The notes under the pieces: model-generated | Database searches by the model: none | Seen by the model: only the letters and a program-made list of their open reading frames with translations | Told to the model about the DNA's origin: nothing | Part shown: positions 37,120 to 46,366 of the stretch, one piece after another | How positions within the stretch are numbered: position 1 is the first letter of the stretch | Layout: each line of letters opens with the position of its first letter | Assembly (NCBI GenBank): GCA_040235505.1 | Contig: JBECKW010000136.1 | Location: forward strand, 14,722 to 78,721 | Source of the DNA: JBECKW01 sp040235505 | GTDB taxonomy: Bacteria > Desulfobacterota > Desulfobacteria > Desulfobacterales > JAFDDL01 | Direction of reading: 5' to 3' | DNA length: 64,000 nucleotides | Position numbers and translations under genes: made by a program

Positions 37120-37938
37120 ATGACGACAACGGTTGCAGATATTATCAAAATTCTGGAAGAGATTGCTCCTGTCAGTCTGGCGGAATCCTGGGATAACCCG
37201 GGGCTTCAGGTTGGACGACGGGATTGGCCGGTAAAAAAAGTCATGATCGCGCTTGATGCCACCCGTGATGTTATGAGCCATGCCTCCGAGAAAGGCGCTG
37301 ACATGCTGGTGACGCATCATCCGCTTTTGTTCCGGCCGCTTAAATCCATTGATCTGTCAACCCCCATCGGAGAGATCATCGGCAACGCCATTCGAAATGC
37401 CATCTCCGTATATTCCCTCCATACCAATTTCGACAGCGCCGAAGATGGTCTCAACGATGAACTGGCTGCACGGTTGGGACTCAAAAACAATACGGTTCTG
37501 GCGGTTATGGAAACCTCGTCATCCATGCCGAAAGCCGAAACCGGACTCGGACGGATCGGTGACCTTCAGGAACGAACCGATCTGGCATCTCTTTGCCGAA
37601 CGATCAAGAAAAATCTCGGGCTCGATAGCATTCGGATGATCGGAGATCCACATCAGACGGTATGCCGTGTGGCGATTTGTACCGGCAGCGGAGGTGATCT
37701 TTTAGGGCATTTTTATGAATCCGACGCCACTGTTTTCATTACGGGAGACATACGATATCACGATGCAAGAGACGCAGAGGAAAGAGGACGCGCCCTGATC
37801 GACATCGGACATTTCGGATCGGAGCATATTATGGTACGGCAACTTGGCAATCGTTTATCGAAGATTTTTGGCAACACCCATCCGGATGTCGACGTTCTCA
37901 CATGTGAGATCGAAAAAGATCCCTTTGTGGTTTTGTAG
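37120..37938 (+). CDS. Nif3-like dinuclear metal centre protein
   Basis: A 272-residue member of the NIF3/GTP cyclohydrolase I type 2-like family. The metal-binding motifs VTHHPLLF and IGHFGSEH are present. The biochemical role is unsettled. The ATG at 37120 has GGAGG nine bases upstream. A longer frame from 37039 would have to read through the terminator hairpin and is rejected. The coiled-coil zinc-ribbon gene that commonly follows nif3 in deltaproteobacteria is next. Confidence 0.9.
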   Translation: MTTTVADIIKILEEIAPVSLAESWDNPGLQVGRRDWPVKKVMIALDATRDVMSHASEKGADMLVTHHPLLFRPLKSIDLSTPIGEIIGNAIRNAISVYSLHTNFDSAEDGLNDELAARLGLKNNTVLAVMETSSSMPKAETGLGRIGDLQERTDLASLCRTIKKNLGLDSIRMIGDPHQTVCRVAICTGSGGDLLGHFYESDATVFITGDIRYHDARDAEERGRALIDIGHFGSEHIMVRQLGNRLSKIFGNTHPDVDVLTCEIEKDPFVVL

Positions 37939-37994
37939 CTTCTTCATCAACACTCTGGGGACGAAAACTATTCGATGGTCTTAAGGGGTATGAC

Positions 37995-38708
37995 ATGAAA
38001 CAAAATCTTGAAAGCCTGCTCGAATTTCAAAAAGCTGAAATTGAAATCGATCGGTTAAACAGTAATCTCAACTCAGTCCCTGGACGATTGGCGGATCTGG
38101 ACAACAAGCAGGAATCACTTCAAACGACGTATGAAAACGAAAAAAACAGTTTAGCGGTATTGAAAAAAAAGTATCGCTCGATGGAATCCGAAGTTCAGAC
38201 CAATATTGCCAAGATATCCAAAAGCCAGGAAAAACTGGGATCCGTCAAAACAAATAAGGAATACCAGGCGATCCTTAAAGAAATCGACGATATCAAAGGA
38301 AAAAATTCAGCTATTGAAGATGAAATGATCGATTGCCTGGAACAGATGGAAACGGTCGAAAGGGAACTGACTGAAAAGAGTGGGATTTTAAAACAGATTC
38401 TGGCGAATTTGACGGCGGAAAAGGATACGATAAACCGAGAAGCCGAGGAGAATGCAAAACGCCTGGACGCGGCCGAGCAGTTGCGGCGTCAGTTGGCCGA
38501 AGATGTGGATACCGCACTCATGGCCGATTATGACCGGGTGAAAAAGATTGTCAGAACCAGACCCGTGGTCCCCGTTTTAAAAGCGATCTGCCAGGGATGC
38601 CATTTGAATATCCCCCCCCAGATGTTCAATGAATTGCAACGTGGGGATCAGTTGAAATTTTGTCCACACTGCGATAGGATCGTTTTCTGGAACGATATGC
38701 TGGAGTAA
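37995..38708 (+). CDS. Coiled-coil C4 zinc-ribbon protein
   Basis: A 237-residue protein. Long heptad-rich helices (about 1-180) form an antiparallel coiled coil. The C-terminal CQGCH...CPHC has the spacing of a zinc ribbon. This matches a conserved bacterial family (Chlamydia CT398-like) with no settled function, proposed to bind nucleic acids or other proteins. AAGGGG precedes the ATG. The RNase P RNA gene starts 17 bases after the stop, an arrangement seen in related genomes. Confidence 0.85.
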   Translation: MKQNLESLLEFQKAEIEIDRLNSNLNSVPGRLADLDNKQESLQTTYENEKNSLAVLKKKYRSMESEVQTNIAKISKSQEKLGSVKTNKEYQAILKEIDDIKGKNSAIEDEMIDCLEQMETVERELTEKSGILKQILANLTAEKDTINREAEENAKRLDAAEQLRRQLAEDVDTALMADYDRVKKIVRTRPVVPVLKAICQGCHLNIPPQMFNELQRGDQLKFCPHCDRIVFWNDMLE

Positions 38709-38724
38709 TGAGTAAAAGGCAAAA

Positions 38725-39104
<380 letters not shown>

Positions 39105-39182
39105 TTGTCCTGAATTTTCCAATAACCTTTTTTCACATGAATGCGATTTTCGCTTTTAGTGATCAGACACCGGTCGTACTAT

Positions 39183-40493
39183 ATGGAAACACCCCACACT
39201 TCGTGTGACATTTCTTTTGCTGAAAAAGCGAGAATTTTTTCTCTGGATTACCTGAAATGCTGCAGCTATATTTCTGAATTTGAGCATCCTCAGCTTTATT
39301 TTACAAAAAAGCTCTATTCAAAGATGACATCCACCTCGCAGCTTCTTGAAGACTTCCTTGATTTTCATGGCGCAAAAAACAGCTCGGCATGGTACCTCTA
39401 CCGTGAATTTGCGGCGGCCGTCAGGCATTTAACGACTGCCGCCTATTCTCAGATGCATATTTCGAACCGAATTGCTTTTTATCTTCTGACGGATACGGAA
39501 GAGTTTGAAAAAGAAGGCGCTGCGACGCTCAATTTTCTAAACAAGACATTGATCAAGATGGCACCGGTGATACTCAATGAAGCAAAATTATTGAATATCC
39601 CGTTGCCGGAAGACAAATTCAGCTCCAGTGATTTCCCGGGCATCAGTACAGGGGAAATGCTTCCCTTTGATATCGACGATGTCAACAGGGACCAACAAAA
39701 GGAGCATATTGTCAATATTGCCAGTGAATTTCTGAATATTTCAAAAAAATTCGATGAAATCAGTTTTTTCGAACCGTATTCTCCGGAAACCCTCCGCAGC
39801 ATGGTGCCTCAAAAGATCAATGAAGTTGAAATGCGGCGTTTCGAAATGCTGGTGCATAATCTGCAATCTTCCTTCGATACGTATGTGATTCATGGAGGAT
39901 ATCGATTCGGCGACCGTAAGCTGAAACAGATTCGGGGGCATTTTTCAGTGGTTTTTCACCTGCTGCAGATGGTGGGAAGGCTGCTTCACTTCTATGAACG
40001 CCATCTTCATGAGGCAGGGTATAAAAATATTTATAAGCAGGTCTATGACCGCCTGACATCCCTTGTCGACCCGCAACTTCTTCTGGACCGTACCATCAAT
40101 TATGCACTCTATTATGTCTGCCACTTCATGTCCACCGGCAAAGAGCTTGCCAAGGACATTCTGAATGAACACATCGAAAGATCTTCCATCACCGTTGGAA
40201 TTCCCCAGAAGCTTGGATTTCACAGCCGCCCCAGCCTCCTCGTAGCCAAAATCGTGCAGTATTACGGCGGTCAGGTGGAACTTTGTATTGACTCCGATCG
40301 CTTTGACGCCAGTTCCGTTCTGGATATCCAGTGGGCGGGGGGGAAAATTCAGAAGGAAAATATACAGCGGGTGGTTTTTGAGGGGGATCTGCGTGCCCTT
40401 AAGGATATCGAAGTGCTCGCAAGCGTCAACTACGGTGAAGACACGCTTGGAAAAGGGGTCCCTTTACCCAAACAACTCGGATACTTGAGATAA
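39183..40493 (+). CDS. Protein with C-terminal HPr-like domain
   Basis: A 436-residue protein. Residues about 338-425 resemble the PTS phosphocarrier HPr. LGFHSRPS holds a candidate phosphorylatable His347, and FDASSVLDIQWAGG is placed like the HPr Ser46 loop. The first ~335 residues are helix-rich and I recognise no family. There is no EI or EII gene nearby. The protein may be a regulator using an HPr module. Start uncertain: ATG 39183 or 39141, neither with a clear ribosome-binding site. ispD follows 7 bases after the stop. Confidence 0.7.
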   Translation: METPHTSCDISFAEKARIFSLDYLKCCSYISEFEHPQLYFTKKLYSKMTSTSQLLEDFLDFHGAKNSSAWYLYREFAAAVRHLTTAAYSQMHISNRIAFYLLTDTEEFEKEGAATLNFLNKTLIKMAPVILNEAKLLNIPLPEDKFSSSDFPGISTGEMLPFDIDDVNRDQQKEHIVNIASEFLNISKKFDEISFFEPYSPETLRSMVPQKINEVEMRRFEMLVHNLQSSFDTYVIHGGYRFGDRKLKQIRGHFSVVFHLLQMVGRLLHFYERHLHEAGYKNIYKQVYDRLTSLVDPQLLLDRTINYALYYVCHFMSTGKELAKDILNEHIERSSITVGIPQKLGFHSRPSLLVAKIVQYYGGQVELCIDSDRFDASSVLDIQWAGGKIQKENIQRVVFEGDLRALKDIEVLASVNYGEDTLGKGVPLPKQLGYLR

Positions 40494-40500
40494 TTACTCA

Positions 40501-41208
40501 ATGACTGATCCCCTGGTTTCCGCCCTCATCGTCGCAGCCGGAAAAGGCGTTCGAATGAATGCATCCGCTCGAAAGCAGTATCTTCTTCTCGGGGGGGCCC
40601 CGATCATCACCCGAACTGTCCGGGTGTTCAGCGACTGTCCGTTCATACGAGCGATATACATAGCGGTGCCGCCTGCGGATGTAGACTACTGCAGGGGGCT
40701 TTTCGGGCGATATCCCATTAAAGCCGAATGGCGGGTTGTCCCGGGTGGAGAATCACGCCAGAAGTCCGTCTATCGTGGCCTCACCGCCATGGAAAAAAAC
40801 ATGTCACCAAACGACCTCGTGGTGATTCATGATGGTGTACGCCCGTTGGTCACACAGTCACAGATCGAGTCGTGTGTGGTGTCTGCCGAAAAATGTGGTG
40901 CAAGCATTCTTGCGATTCCCGCCCAGGATACCGTCAAACAGGTGGAAAACGACAGCGACCGCATATCCGGCACACTACCACGAAACAGCATCTGGCTTGC
41001 CCAGACCCCCCAGGTGTTCAAATACGGTATTATTCGGGAGGCACACGAGCATGCCGTAAAAAATGGGATTTCCGGAACGGATGACGCGGCGCTGGTGGAG
41101 ATGATGTCCGGTCAGGTCAGGGTCGTTGTCGGAAGTCGGACCAACATAAAAATCACCGAACCGGAGGATCTCGCTTACGCTGAATCGCTGCTTGGCTTGA
41201 AGCAGTAG
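40501..41208 (+). CDS. ispD: 2-C-methyl-D-erythritol 4-phosphate cytidylyltransferase
   Basis: Third step of the MEP isoprenoid pathway: makes CDP-methylerythritol. The 235 residues include the cytidylyltransferase motif ALIVAAGKGVRM, the IHDGVRPLV segment and the GTDDAALVE substrate motif. It begins 7 bases after the HPr-domain gene. ispF, often adjacent or fused, is 8 kb away at 49329, separated by an inverted repeat and the yvcK/Hsp70 genes. Confidence 0.96.
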   Translation: MTDPLVSALIVAAGKGVRMNASARKQYLLLGGAPIITRTVRVFSDCPFIRAIYIAVPPADVDYCRGLFGRYPIKAEWRVVPGGESRQKSVYRGLTAMEKNMSPNDLVVIHDGVRPLVTQSQIESCVVSAEKCGASILAIPAQDTVKQVENDSDRISGTLPRNSIWLAQTPQVFKYGIIREAHEHAVKNGISGTDDAALVEMMSGQVRVVVGSRTNIKITEPEDLAYAESLLGLKQ

Positions 41209-41254
41209 GCGCATTCACCGGGTGAGCATTACCGATTTGTCAAAAACGTAAATA

Positions 41255-41348
41255 ATCCGCAGATTACGCAGATTCACGCAGATTTAAAAAACATGAATTC
41301 TGTTTTTCTTTCTTTTAAAATCTGCGTGAATCTGCGTAATCTGCGGAT
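41255..41348. repeat. 94-bp inverted repeat with 31-base perfect arms
   Basis: The arm at 41255-41285, beginning ATCCGCAGATTACGCAG, is exactly complementary to 41318-41348, ending CGTAATCTGCGGAT. The loop is 32 bases. Each arm contains three imperfect copies of CGCAGATT(A/C). The element sits between the convergent ispD and SLOG genes and may act as a bidirectional terminator. Sequences of this CTGCGTAATCTGCGGAT type are known to be dispersed in several bacterial genomes. Confidence 0.9.
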
Positions 41349-41374
41349 ATCTTTTTTCGCCGTATTGAAACCCA

Positions 41375-41875
41375 TCAGAATGGTTGTAACAAATCGGAAA
41401 TAGTATTTATAACGTCCTCCGGAGAGTCGGCATAGTGAAGAAGGCCCGGTGGGGCGGATGCTTCAATGATGTTTTCTTTCTTGTAACCTAAAAGGATTAC
41501 CGGCTTTGCGCTTTTAAGAGCCAGTGCGATCTCGGATAATGTGCCGGCGCCCCCAGGGAAGGCAATGACGATGTCACTTGAAAGCACATTGATACTGTTC
41601 CGGGCCTGTCCCATTCCCGTGACGATGGCCACGTCGATATAAGCAGAAGCACGTCCGCAGTCGCTATCGGGAAGGATGCCGATGGTGAGCCCCCCGCATT
41701 CCCTGGCACCTCTGGCGGAAGCTTCCATCACGCCGCTGTTTCTCCCTCCGTTTAGGAGCACCCAGTCTTTCTGTGCGATCATGCAGCCAAGACGGTATGC
41801 GGATTCCAGGATAGACGGTGATGCGGAGCCGCCCCCCATGATGCCCGCCATCAATCTCCTTCTGTTTGTTTTCAT
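41375..41875 (-). CDS. SLOG/LOG-like Rossmann protein (TIGR00725-like)
   Basis: A 166-residue Rossmann-fold protein with the PGGAGTLSE motif, the PGGxGTxxE signature shared with cytokinin-riboside phosphoribohydrolases (LOG) and DprA/SLOG families, and an N-terminal GIMGGG. It probably handles a nucleotide, but the substrate is unknown. The start overlaps the yvcK stop (ATGA 41872-41875), so it is co-translated with yvcK. Confidence 0.85.
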   Translation of the reverse strand: MKTNRRRLMAGIMGGGSASPSILESAYRLGCMIAQKDWVLLNGGRNSGVMEASARGARECGGLTIGILPDSDCGRASAYIDVAIVTGMGQARNSINVLSSDIVIAFPGGAGTLSEIALALKSAKPVILLGYKKENIIEASAPPGLLHYADSPEDVINTISDLLQPF

Positions 41876-42861
41876 GGGATGTCTTTTTTCGTTAATATCC
41901 GGTTTATAATATCCGCAAGTTTCTTAGAATCATGTCGAATTACATCTCCGGAAGTGTTTAGCATGTCGGCTCCGAAGAGAGAATACTCTTTCCAACATTC
42001 TGAGGCCGGAGACACACGGATCATTTCCGACCGTTCCTCGCGATACTTCTCCAGAAGATATGGCTCGGGTGCCAGGGTATTGTAAATGATGCTCTGTATT
42101 TTGCGGCAGATGCTCGTCTCAACTTTTTCCACAAAATCGATTGCGGAAAAATCTTGTGTTTCACCGTATTTTGTCATGATGTTTAAAATATAAATCACAT
42201 GGGCGGATGTTTTCTGAACGGCCTCCGTAACTGAGGGGACTACGAAATTCGGGATGATGCTGGTAAATAGATCTCCGGGGCCGATGATAATAACATCCGC
42301 GTTGTAGATAGCGTCGATCACGGGCGGAAAGACGGAAATGGAATCACCATGGTGCGGTACAAGATAAACGTCGCGTATGCTTTCCCGTTGCGCATACTCG
42401 GGACGGTCAATGGCGCTTTCGCCGAAGATTCGACTTCCGTCGGTCAGTTCTGCAACCAGCGTCGCACGATCCACGGTCACCGGCAGGATCGTTCCCCTGG
42501 ACTCCAGAATTTCCGCAAGTGCCTTGATGCCGCTGGGGAAACTCCCTGTATACTGGGAAAGCATGGTAAGCAGCATGTTCCCCGCCGTGTGACCCTTCAA
42601 CCGCCTGTTCTCCGTAAATCGACGAAGGAAGATGTTACGGGTGAAATCCCTGTAGGGAGACAGGGCTAGGATGCATTTGAGCACATCTCCCGGCGGCAGA
42701 ACTCCGAATTCATCCCTGAGCCGTCCTGTGCTTCCGCCACTGTCCATCATGGAAACCACCGCCGTGATCTCCATGTCCAAATGGTTCCGGAGCCCGGAGA
42801 GCAGAGTGAACTGACCGGTTCCGCCACCGATCGTAACCACCTTTTTCTTTTTTTTCTTCAT
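41872..42861 (-). CDS. YvcK/gluconeogenesis-factor family protein (CofD-like)
   Basis: A 329-residue protein of the CofD-like superfamily, close to Bacillus YvcK. It has the nucleotide-sugar binding GGGTGQFTLLSGLR and MDSGGSTGRLRDEFG motifs and KGHTAGNMLL. YvcK proteins bind UDP-sugars and affect cell wall and central carbon metabolism in Firmicutes. Its role in Gram-negative bacteria is less defined. The N terminus carries a run of Lys. The usual whiA and rapZ neighbours are absent. Confidence 0.88.
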   Translation of the reverse strand: MKKKKKKVVTIGGGTGQFTLLSGLRNHLDMEITAVVSMMDSGGSTGRLRDEFGVLPPGDVLKCILALSPYRDFTRNIFLRRFTENRRLKGHTAGNMLLTMLSQYTGSFPSGIKALAEILESRGTILPVTVDRATLVAELTDGSRIFGESAIDRPEYAQRESIRDVYLVPHHGDSISVFPPVIDAIYNADVIIIGPGDLFTSIIPNFVVPSVTEAVQKTSAHVIYILNIMTKYGETQDFSAIDFVEKVETSICRKIQSIIYNTLAPEPYLLEKYREERSEMIRVSPASECWKEYSLFGADMLNTSGDVIRHDSKKLADIINRILTKKDIP

Positions 42862-42920
42862 ATGCGTTTTTTATCCCCTCCTGATTATTTTTTCAATCCC
42901 CCGGCTGAAAAAGGATTCGG

Positions 42921-42949
42921 TTGACACACCTTCTTCCTTTTCTTATCTT
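42921..42949 (+). promoter_or_regulatory. Promoter of the AhpF-like reductase gene
   Basis: TTGACA (42921-42926), 17 bases, TATCTT (42944-42949), about 57 bases before the ATG. Confidence 0.55.
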
Positions 42950-43005
42950 TATGAAACGGGAAAAAACCAGCTTTATCTTACCAAAAGACGCACCAGGAGG
43001 ATAAT

Positions 43006-44628
43006 ATGGCGGATGATAATACAACTGAAATGGGTGCCACTGAATTTATTAAACAGCTAAAAAAAACCTTTGAAAGTCTACCATACGAAATCCCCATATT
43101 CCTTTTCACCAAGCAAAATGCTGACGATATTTTTTCAACAAGCAGCCGTCAGATGATTCGTGCATTCAGGGAGCTGACGGATAAAATCCCCTTCCGGGAA
43201 TATTCACTCGACTCCGAAGAAGCCCGTAAATGGAATGTCAATCGTGCCCCTACATTGCTGATTGCCCCTGAAAAATACAACATCCGATGGTTGGGCGCCC
43301 CCATGGGGGAGGAGGGAAGAACCCTTCTGGAAACGATCCTCCTGGTGGGAATGGGACGCAGCAACCTGAACGAACAGGCTGTAAAGGTACTCAAAAAAAT
43401 CGACAGTCCGCGTCAGATCCGGGTGTTCGTCAGCCCGTCTTGCCCCTATTGCCCACAGGAAGCCGTCAACGCCGTCAAAACCGCCATTGAACTTCCGGAG
43501 TTCGTTTCCGTTGAATTGGTGGATATTCAATGCAATCCTGATCTTGCCGAAAAATATTCCGCCCAGAGCGTTCCCCAGGCCTATGCAAATGATATTCTGA
43601 TAGGCCGTGGTGCACGGTCGGAGGAACTTTTTTCCCTGTCTCTTCAAAAGCTTGAACCGGCGACCCTTTTTATACCGGATAATGATGCGGAACTTGTGGA
43701 GACAGACCTTTTGATTGTCGGTGGCGGTCCGGCCGGTCTCTCGGCCGGCATTTACGCTCAAAGAAGCGGCTTGAATGCCGTTGTCGTGGAAAAAGGAGCC
43801 CTTGGGGGTCAGGTGGCAACAACGCCGGTGGTGGAAAATTATCCGGGTTTCACCCAGGTGGGAGGGAAGACTCTTGTGGACATTATGGTCAGCCATGCAC
43901 TTGAGTATGTTCCCATTTTTCAGGGGGAAGAGGTTATTTCCATAGAGAAAGGATCCCCCATGATCATTAAAACCAGCCGGCGGATATTTCATGCAAAATC
44001 TGTATTGATCGCAACGGGCGCGCAGCACAGGTTATTAAATACTCCCGGTGAAAAACGCCTTTCCGGAAGTGGGGTCAGTTATTGTGCCACCTGTGACGGC
44101 CCGCTTTTCAGCAATAAATCCGTCATTATTGTCGGTGGTGGAAACAGCGCGGTCACTGAGGCGCTTCACCTGAAAAATATGGGGGTAAATGTTACGCTGG
44201 TCCATCGCCGGGACGCTCTCAGGGCACAGGAATATCTTGAAAAAATATTCAAGGACAGCGGCATAGCGGTCATGTGGAATACCGAAGTCAAGGAGATCCG
44301 TGGCAATAAAAAAGTGGAATCCGTGTTGCTTGAAAACAATAAGACCGGGAAAATTCAGGAGCTTGCGATCGACGGTGTCTTTGTTTCCATCGGCTATGAA
44401 CCTTCCGTTTCCGTGGCTGAAAAAATCGGTGTCGCCCTGACCGACGATGGTTATATCCGGCACGACGGTAACCATCGTACCAATGTTCCCGGCATCTATT
44501 CAGCCGGAGACGTGGAAGGCGGCTACAAGCAAATCGTCACCGCCACCGGCCAAGGCGCCGCCGCCGCCCTGGCCATCTTTGAAGATATGATCCATCCCTA
44601 CTGGCTTGAAACAGAAAAAACTGTTTAG
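43006..44628 (+). CDS. AhpF/thioredoxin-reductase-type flavoprotein disulfide reductase
   Basis: A 540-residue protein. Residues about 10-220 are two tandem thioredoxin folds, the first without a CxxC and the second with CPYC (146-149), as in AhpF and archaeal PDOs. The rest is a thioredoxin reductase: FAD GGGPAG near 239, redox CATC (360-363), NAD(P) GGGNSA and a C-terminal GDVEGG. It probably passes electrons from NAD(P)H to a peroxidase or thioredoxin. No ahpC is adjacent. AGGAGG lies 5 bases before the ATG. Its stop is one base from the convergent J-domain gene. Confidence 0.9.
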   Translation: MADDNTTEMGATEFIKQLKKTFESLPYEIPIFLFTKQNADDIFSTSSRQMIRAFRELTDKIPFREYSLDSEEARKWNVNRAPTLLIAPEKYNIRWLGAPMGEEGRTLLETILLVGMGRSNLNEQAVKVLKKIDSPRQIRVFVSPSCPYCPQEAVNAVKTAIELPEFVSVELVDIQCNPDLAEKYSAQSVPQAYANDILIGRGARSEELFSLSLQKLEPATLFIPDNDAELVETDLLIVGGGPAGLSAGIYAQRSGLNAVVVEKGALGGQVATTPVVENYPGFTQVGGKTLVDIMVSHALEYVPIFQGEEVISIEKGSPMIIKTSRRIFHAKSVLIATGAQHRLLNTPGEKRLSGSGVSYCATCDGPLFSNKSVIIVGGGNSAVTEALHLKNMGVNVTLVHRRDALRAQEYLEKIFKDSGIAVMWNTEVKEIRGNKKVESVLLENNKTGKIQELAIDGVFVSIGYEPSVSVAEKIGVALTDDGYIRHDGNHRTNVPGIYSAGDVEGGYKQIVTATGQGAAAALAIFEDMIHPYWLETEKTV

Positions 44629-44629
44629 A

Positions 44630-45055
44630 TTATTTTCGGGTCAGCTGTTGGTAGGCTTCCTGGATTTCCTTGAATCGTTTTTCCGCAAGGGCCCTGAATT
44701 CTTCACCGAGGTGGGCAACTTTGTCGGGGTGATACTGGCTGGCAAGATGCCGGTAGGCCGTTTTGATTTCCCCAGGTGTTGCACGTGGCGTAACGCCTAA
44801 TATTTTATAAGGATCTAATTTGCCGGAGCCCTGGCGGGAACTATCTGATGAAGTCCCGTCATTGGCCTGATGCCCGCCGGTATGATGTGCCTGATAGTCC
44901 CCCGAAGCTTGTTTCAAGCGTTTAAGAACCTGCCATAAAATAATCAGGACAGCAATGTCATCCAACCATCCCCATCCGGCAATATAATCCGGTAAAAAAT
45001 CATATGGGGAGAGAATGTAAAGGAGCGCTGCGAGAATTATGATATATTTCCACAT
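44630..45055 (-). CDS. DUF1232 + J-domain co-chaperone
   Basis: A 141-residue protein. Residues about 1-45 form a DUF1232/YkvA-like membrane segment, including LSPYDFLPDYIAGWGWLDD. A linker follows, then a J domain (about 80-141) with HPD at 109-111. It would tether an Hsp70 partner to the membrane. The closest Hsp70 gene is the divergent one at 46367, and a functional pairing is a guess from position only. The small Cys-rich gene lies just upstream. Confidence 0.85.
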   Translation of the reverse strand: MWKYIIILAALLYILSPYDFLPDYIAGWGWLDDIAVLIILWQVLKRLKQASGDYQAHHTGGHQANDGTSSDSSRQGSGKLDPYKILGVTPRATPGEIKTAYRHLASQYHPDKVAHLGEEFRALAEKRFKEIQEAYQQLTRK

Positions 45056-45077
45056 TCAAGCCTTTATACCCCGCGGG

Positions 45078-45338
45078 TCATCGATATCGGGAGCATGAGA
45101 CGCTGTCACAGAGAATCGAATGGATTTTATCCAATATCTCGCAGGCATCATCACATCCGGGAAACTCCTTGCGTTGAGCGCAGCCCCTGCATGGACTTTT
45201 AATCAAGTACCCGATATCGAAATCAAATCTGTGATTCGGACGCCGGGAGACGAATTGTTTTCGAGTGGCCGACTCACCCTGATCAGCAGCACCGGCGGCT
45301 TCGATATTTTCTGGATAATCTCTAAAACTGGAAGTCAT
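45078..45338 (-). CDS. Small Cys-rich protein, probable metal binding
   Basis: An 86-residue frame. The C-terminal half reads SPCRGCAQRKEFPGCDDACEILDKI and ends DSVSCSRYR, with C50, C53, C62, C66, C77 and C82. The CxxC...CxxxC pattern resembles small cysteine-rich proteins I associate with deltaproteobacteria, which are of unknown function. A purine-rich GGAAGAAGA precedes the ATG. A plus-strand frame of 122 residues overlaps it and looks less like a protein. It may be co-transcribed with the downstream J-domain gene. Confidence 0.5.
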   Translation of the reverse strand: MTSSFRDYPENIEAAGAADQGESATRKQFVSRRPNHRFDFDIGYLIKSPCRGCAQRKEFPGCDDACEILDKIHSILCDSVSCSRYR

Positions 45339-45588
45339 AAAAATCTTCTTCCACCTTCCTCACGTTTATTTGTTTCTTTAGGCCATGATTTATATCACGG
45401 CATTGTTTTCAAGGCAAAGGGTAAAAAAGAGCGGATTAGACATAATCACACGGCCCCCCAAAATGAGGCCTTGACAGGTCTGATTTAACTTCTTAGTTTG
45501 CGGACCTGATTAAAGCACGTCAATGCCGCTTTGAACCTGCCCCCACGGTATTTTTGCGGGGTAATTGGCTGGTATATGGAGTTATTAT

Positions 45589-46335
45589 ATGGAAAAAAAG
45601 AACGTTTCCCGCCGTACATTTTGGTGGACCGGTTTTGTTGTGCTGTTGGCTGTGGTCGTCATGGACCTTGCGCTCTGGTACGGGCTTTTTACGCTTGAAA
45701 ATGTCATCGATCCTCTCATGACGGCCGCTTCCGGCGTTCCGGAAGCAACCGCGGTGATTACGACCTATCATTCTTTGGAACAGTATTTTCTGCTTTTTGC
45801 AATGCCGGGTTCATTCCTGCTGTTTCTTCTGGTCTTCGGCGCCGTTCGCTGGGTGTATCGACCCCGACGACTCCCGGAAACTCCAACCGCCTGGGATACC
45901 GACCGGTTCGATGCAACGAAATCCGCCAAAGCACAGGCTGAGATAAAGGCAAGGGAACAGCGACTGTTCCTGCATCTTATTTCGGTTCTGCAGCGGGAAG
46001 GAAGATTGATCGACTTTTTTGCGGAAGACCTTGACGGCTATGAAGATTCGCAAATCGGCGCTGCCGTTCGGGAAATTCATGCCACATGCCGACGGGTGGT
46101 TGAAAAAAACCTGTCTCTCAAACCGGTGATTCATCATATGGAAGGCGAAACGGTCACCGTAAGCTCCGGATTCGATCCGGGAACCATCAAGCTTGTGGGA
46201 AATGTTGTCGGTGAGCCGCCATTTTCAGGGGTTCTCAGACATCGTGGATGGCAGGCCGGAAAGTTGGAAATGCCGACGTTTTCAGGGAACCAGGAGCCCG
46301 GAATCATTGCGCCTGCGGAAGTGGAACTCAAGTAG
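45589..46335 (+). CDS. DUF2760 membrane protein
   Basis: A 248-residue protein. Two hydrophobic segments (about 12-38 and 62-90) precede a soluble domain that fits DUF2760, a family of unknown function often encoded beside an Hsp70 with a DUF3731 tail. The soluble part reads EGRLIDFFAEDLDGYEDSQIGAAVR and later GVLRHRGWQAGKLEMP. The ATG at 45589 is preferred, with GGAG about 8 bases upstream. The 250 bases before it include a CAGGTC...GACCTG inverted pair and a TTGACA (45471) without a good -10. Confidence 0.8.
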   Translation: MEKKNVSRRTFWWTGFVVLLAVVVMDLALWYGLFTLENVIDPLMTAASGVPEATAVITTYHSLEQYFLLFAMPGSFLLFLLVFGAVRWVYRPRRLPETPTAWDTDRFDATKSAKAQAEIKAREQRLFLHLISVLQREGRLIDFFAEDLDGYEDSQIGAAVREIHATCRRVVEKNLSLKPVIHHMEGETVTVSSGFDPGTIKLVGNVVGEPPFSGVLRHRGWQAGKLEMPTFSGNQEPGIIAPAEVELK

Positions 46336-46366
46336 ACGGTAAAGGTCAAAAAAAGGAATAAAGCCC

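Noticed and set aside
43204..44028. A 274-residue minus-strand frame
   Set aside because: An antisense shadow of the AhpF-like reductase.
45120..45488. Plus-strand frame of 122 residues
   Set aside because: No recognisable motif, and it overlaps the Cys-rich frame, which has a better protein pattern. Neither is certain.
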